From an uncultured Bacteroidales bacterium (GTDB lineage Bacteria > Bacteroidota > Bacteroidia > Bacteroidales > UBA932), in assembly GCA_905236955.1 (NCBI GenBank), contig CAJOQW010000056.1, positions 1 through 6,201 of the forward strand: 6,201 nucleotides of DNA, written 5' to 3'. This document shows, in pieces, positions 5,279 to 6,201 of the stretch. Both the position numbers and the translations under genes were made by a program. The notes beneath the pieces were generated by a model, which saw only the letters and a list, made by a program, of their open reading frames with translations, was not told the DNA's origin and did no database searches. Positions within the stretch are counted from its first letter, which is position 1. Every line of letters starts with the position of its first letter.

Positions 5279-6201
5279 TTACAGTATTTCTTCGGGGAGA
5301 TTTTCTTCCGTATGCTCCGAAACGAGTATCACCAGCATGTCGTCCGGCTTGAGGACGAGGCTCCCGTGCGGTGCGATGTAGTATCCACCCCTCTTTACCA
5401 TAATCACCCTGGTTCCATGTGGGAGATGAAGGTCCCTGAGGGTGTTCCCGTGGTCCAGGTCATCCGCCGTGAGGGTGTAGTTGGTAAGGTTGCCCAGTTC
5501 CTCGGGAATCTCCATGCCCAGGGTATCCACTTCGGGCTCTTCTTCCTCGCTCACCTTAAGTAACCTGGCGGTAGCGGGGATGGTCATGCCCTGCAGGAGC
5601 AGGGAGAGGAGGGTGATGATGAAGACGATATTGAAGATCTCGGTCGCGTTCTCCAGTCCTGCGATCACCGGAATCATCGCGAACAATATGGGACCGGCTC
5701 CTTTAAGACCCACCCATGAAACGAAGACCTTGCCCCTGGATGAGATGGACTTGAACGGGGAGAGGCAGAGGAATACGCTGAGCGGTCTCGCTACGAATAT
5801 CATGAAGAGTCCTATGAATATGGCCGGCAGGGCGACCGACGGGAACTGGCTGGGGGAAGCGAGCAGTCCCAGCATGAGGAACATCAGCAGCTGCGCAAGC
5901 CAGGTGATGCCGTCCAGGAATTTGAGGATGTCCTTCCTGTACGGCATTTTGTCGCTGTTGCCCATGATGACGCTGGCGATATAAAGTGCGAGAAGGCCGT
6001 TCCCCAAAAGGAGATTCGCGACACTGTTGGCGAAGATGCCGGATGTGAGGATCATGATCGAGTATAACGGACTTCCGTTCAGCCGGATTTTGGACAGCAC
6101 CCAATTGGCGGCCTTCCCGGTGGCGAAACCGATACCGAAACCGATGGCGACCTGAAGGAAGAGCTTGCCTGCGAACGTCAGGATGAGGGACCATGTGTTC
6201 G
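5279..6201 (-). CDS. CPA1-family K+(Na+)/H+ antiporter, NhaP2/CvrA-like, C-terminal part (partial)
   Basis: The last 306 residues of an integral-membrane monovalent cation/proton antiporter; the 5' part of the gene lies beyond the right edge. The reading frame is open from 6201 with antiporter-like sequence (a glycine-rich helix GFGIGFATG at about visible residues 20-28), so the in-frame GTG at 6100 is not the start. About seven to eight hydrophobic helices are visible. The FVSWVGLKGAGPI segment (encoded around 5690-5730) matches the family signature for the ion-binding helix, followed by IFNIVF and SLLLQGMTIPATARLLKV, the usual last helix. An acidic linker leads to a C-terminal RCK_C/TrkA-C-type domain (about visible residues 240-293, positions about 5320-5480), which in relatives binds a regulatory ligand such as a nucleotide. 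It is the first visible gene of the run; its product would control cell K+/pH balance. Confidence 0.88.
   Translation of the reverse strand, partial: NTWSLILTFAGKLFLQVAIGFGIGFATGKAANWVLSKIRLNGSPLYSIMILTSGIFANSVANLLLGNGLLALYIASVIMGNSDKMPYRKDILKFLDGITWLAQLLMFLMLGLLASPSQFPSVALPAIFIGLFMIFVARPLSVFLCLSPFKSISSRGKVFVSWVGLKGAGPILFAMIPVIAGLENATEIFNIVFIITLLSLLLQGMTIPATARLLKVSEEEEPEVDTLGMEIPEELGNLTNYTLTADDLDHGNTLRDLHLPHGTRVIMVKRGGYYIAPHGSLVLKPDDMLVILVSEHTEENLPEEIL

Noticed and set aside
6098..6100. GTG as start of the antiporter
   Set aside because: The frame continues upstream to the window edge with membrane-helix sequence typical of the family, so the gene is partial.
5703..6194. 163-codon minus-strand frame overlapping the antiporter
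   Set aside because: A frame shadow of the antiporter; its translation is R/H/P-rich, whereas the other frame gives membrane helices and the family signature.
1..6201. CRISPR array, tRNA/rRNA, insertion sequence or phage features
   Set aside because: No direct-repeat arrays, cloverleaf-like segments, transposase motifs or terminal inverted repeats were seen by reading both strands.

Overview
The window is almost entirely coding. It holds one plus-strand gene at the left edge and a compact run of six minus-strand genes filling positions 303-6201. Base composition is moderately GC-rich by eye. None of the internal starts has a convincing Shine-Dalgarno sequence, and the gene set (K+/H+ antiporter with an RCK_C tail, ATP-binding SpoIIE phosphatase, RelA/SpoT proteins, small CPDC glutaredoxin) suggests a Bacteroidota-type, probably host-associated, anaerobe. 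That taxonomic call is an inference and no marker gene is present.

Layout. Positions 7-306 (+) encode a small glutaredoxin-like protein. Its stop codon interlocks with the stop of the last minus-strand gene in a shared CTAG. Read in its direction of transcription, the minus-strand run is: (1) the C-terminal 306 residues of a CPA1/NhaP2-type cation/proton antiporter, open at the right window edge; (2) a 191-aa stand-alone HD-domain alarmone hydrolase resembling MESH1 / the SpoT hydrolase domain; (3) a 278-aa APH/choline-kinase-fold phosphotransferase; (4) a 705-aa membrane protein with an extracytoplasmic dCache-like sensor, a SpoIIE/RsbU-type PP2C phosphatase and a C-terminal RsbW-like HATPase; (5) a 100-aa STAS anti-anti-sigma-type protein; (6) a 375-aa RelA/SpoT synthetase-domain protein with a long C-terminal extension. 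Spacings are 10, 1, 6, 1 and -4 nt, so the six genes very probably share one transcript. Its promoter lies outside the window.

How the genes may work together. The run separates the two halves of (p)ppGpp metabolism (hydrolase and synthetase) into two proteins. Between them it places a complete partner-switching input: a sensor-phosphatase-kinase and its STAS substrate. No sigma factor or separate anti-sigma kinase is visible, and the STAS gene overlaps the synthetase gene by 4 nt. The most interesting hypothesis is that an extracellular signal sets the phosphorylation state of the STAS protein, which then controls the alarmone synthetase (or hydrolase) instead of a sigma factor. The antiporter and the phosphotransferase would be co-regulated effectors or auxiliary enzymes. 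This is inference from domain content and gene order. A strong two-part hairpin at 254-289, inside the end of the glutaredoxin gene and just beyond the synthetase stop, is the only notable non-coding signal. There is no gene-free stretch longer than 10 nt apart from the 6-nt left edge, and no tRNA, rRNA, CRISPR or mobile element was seen.
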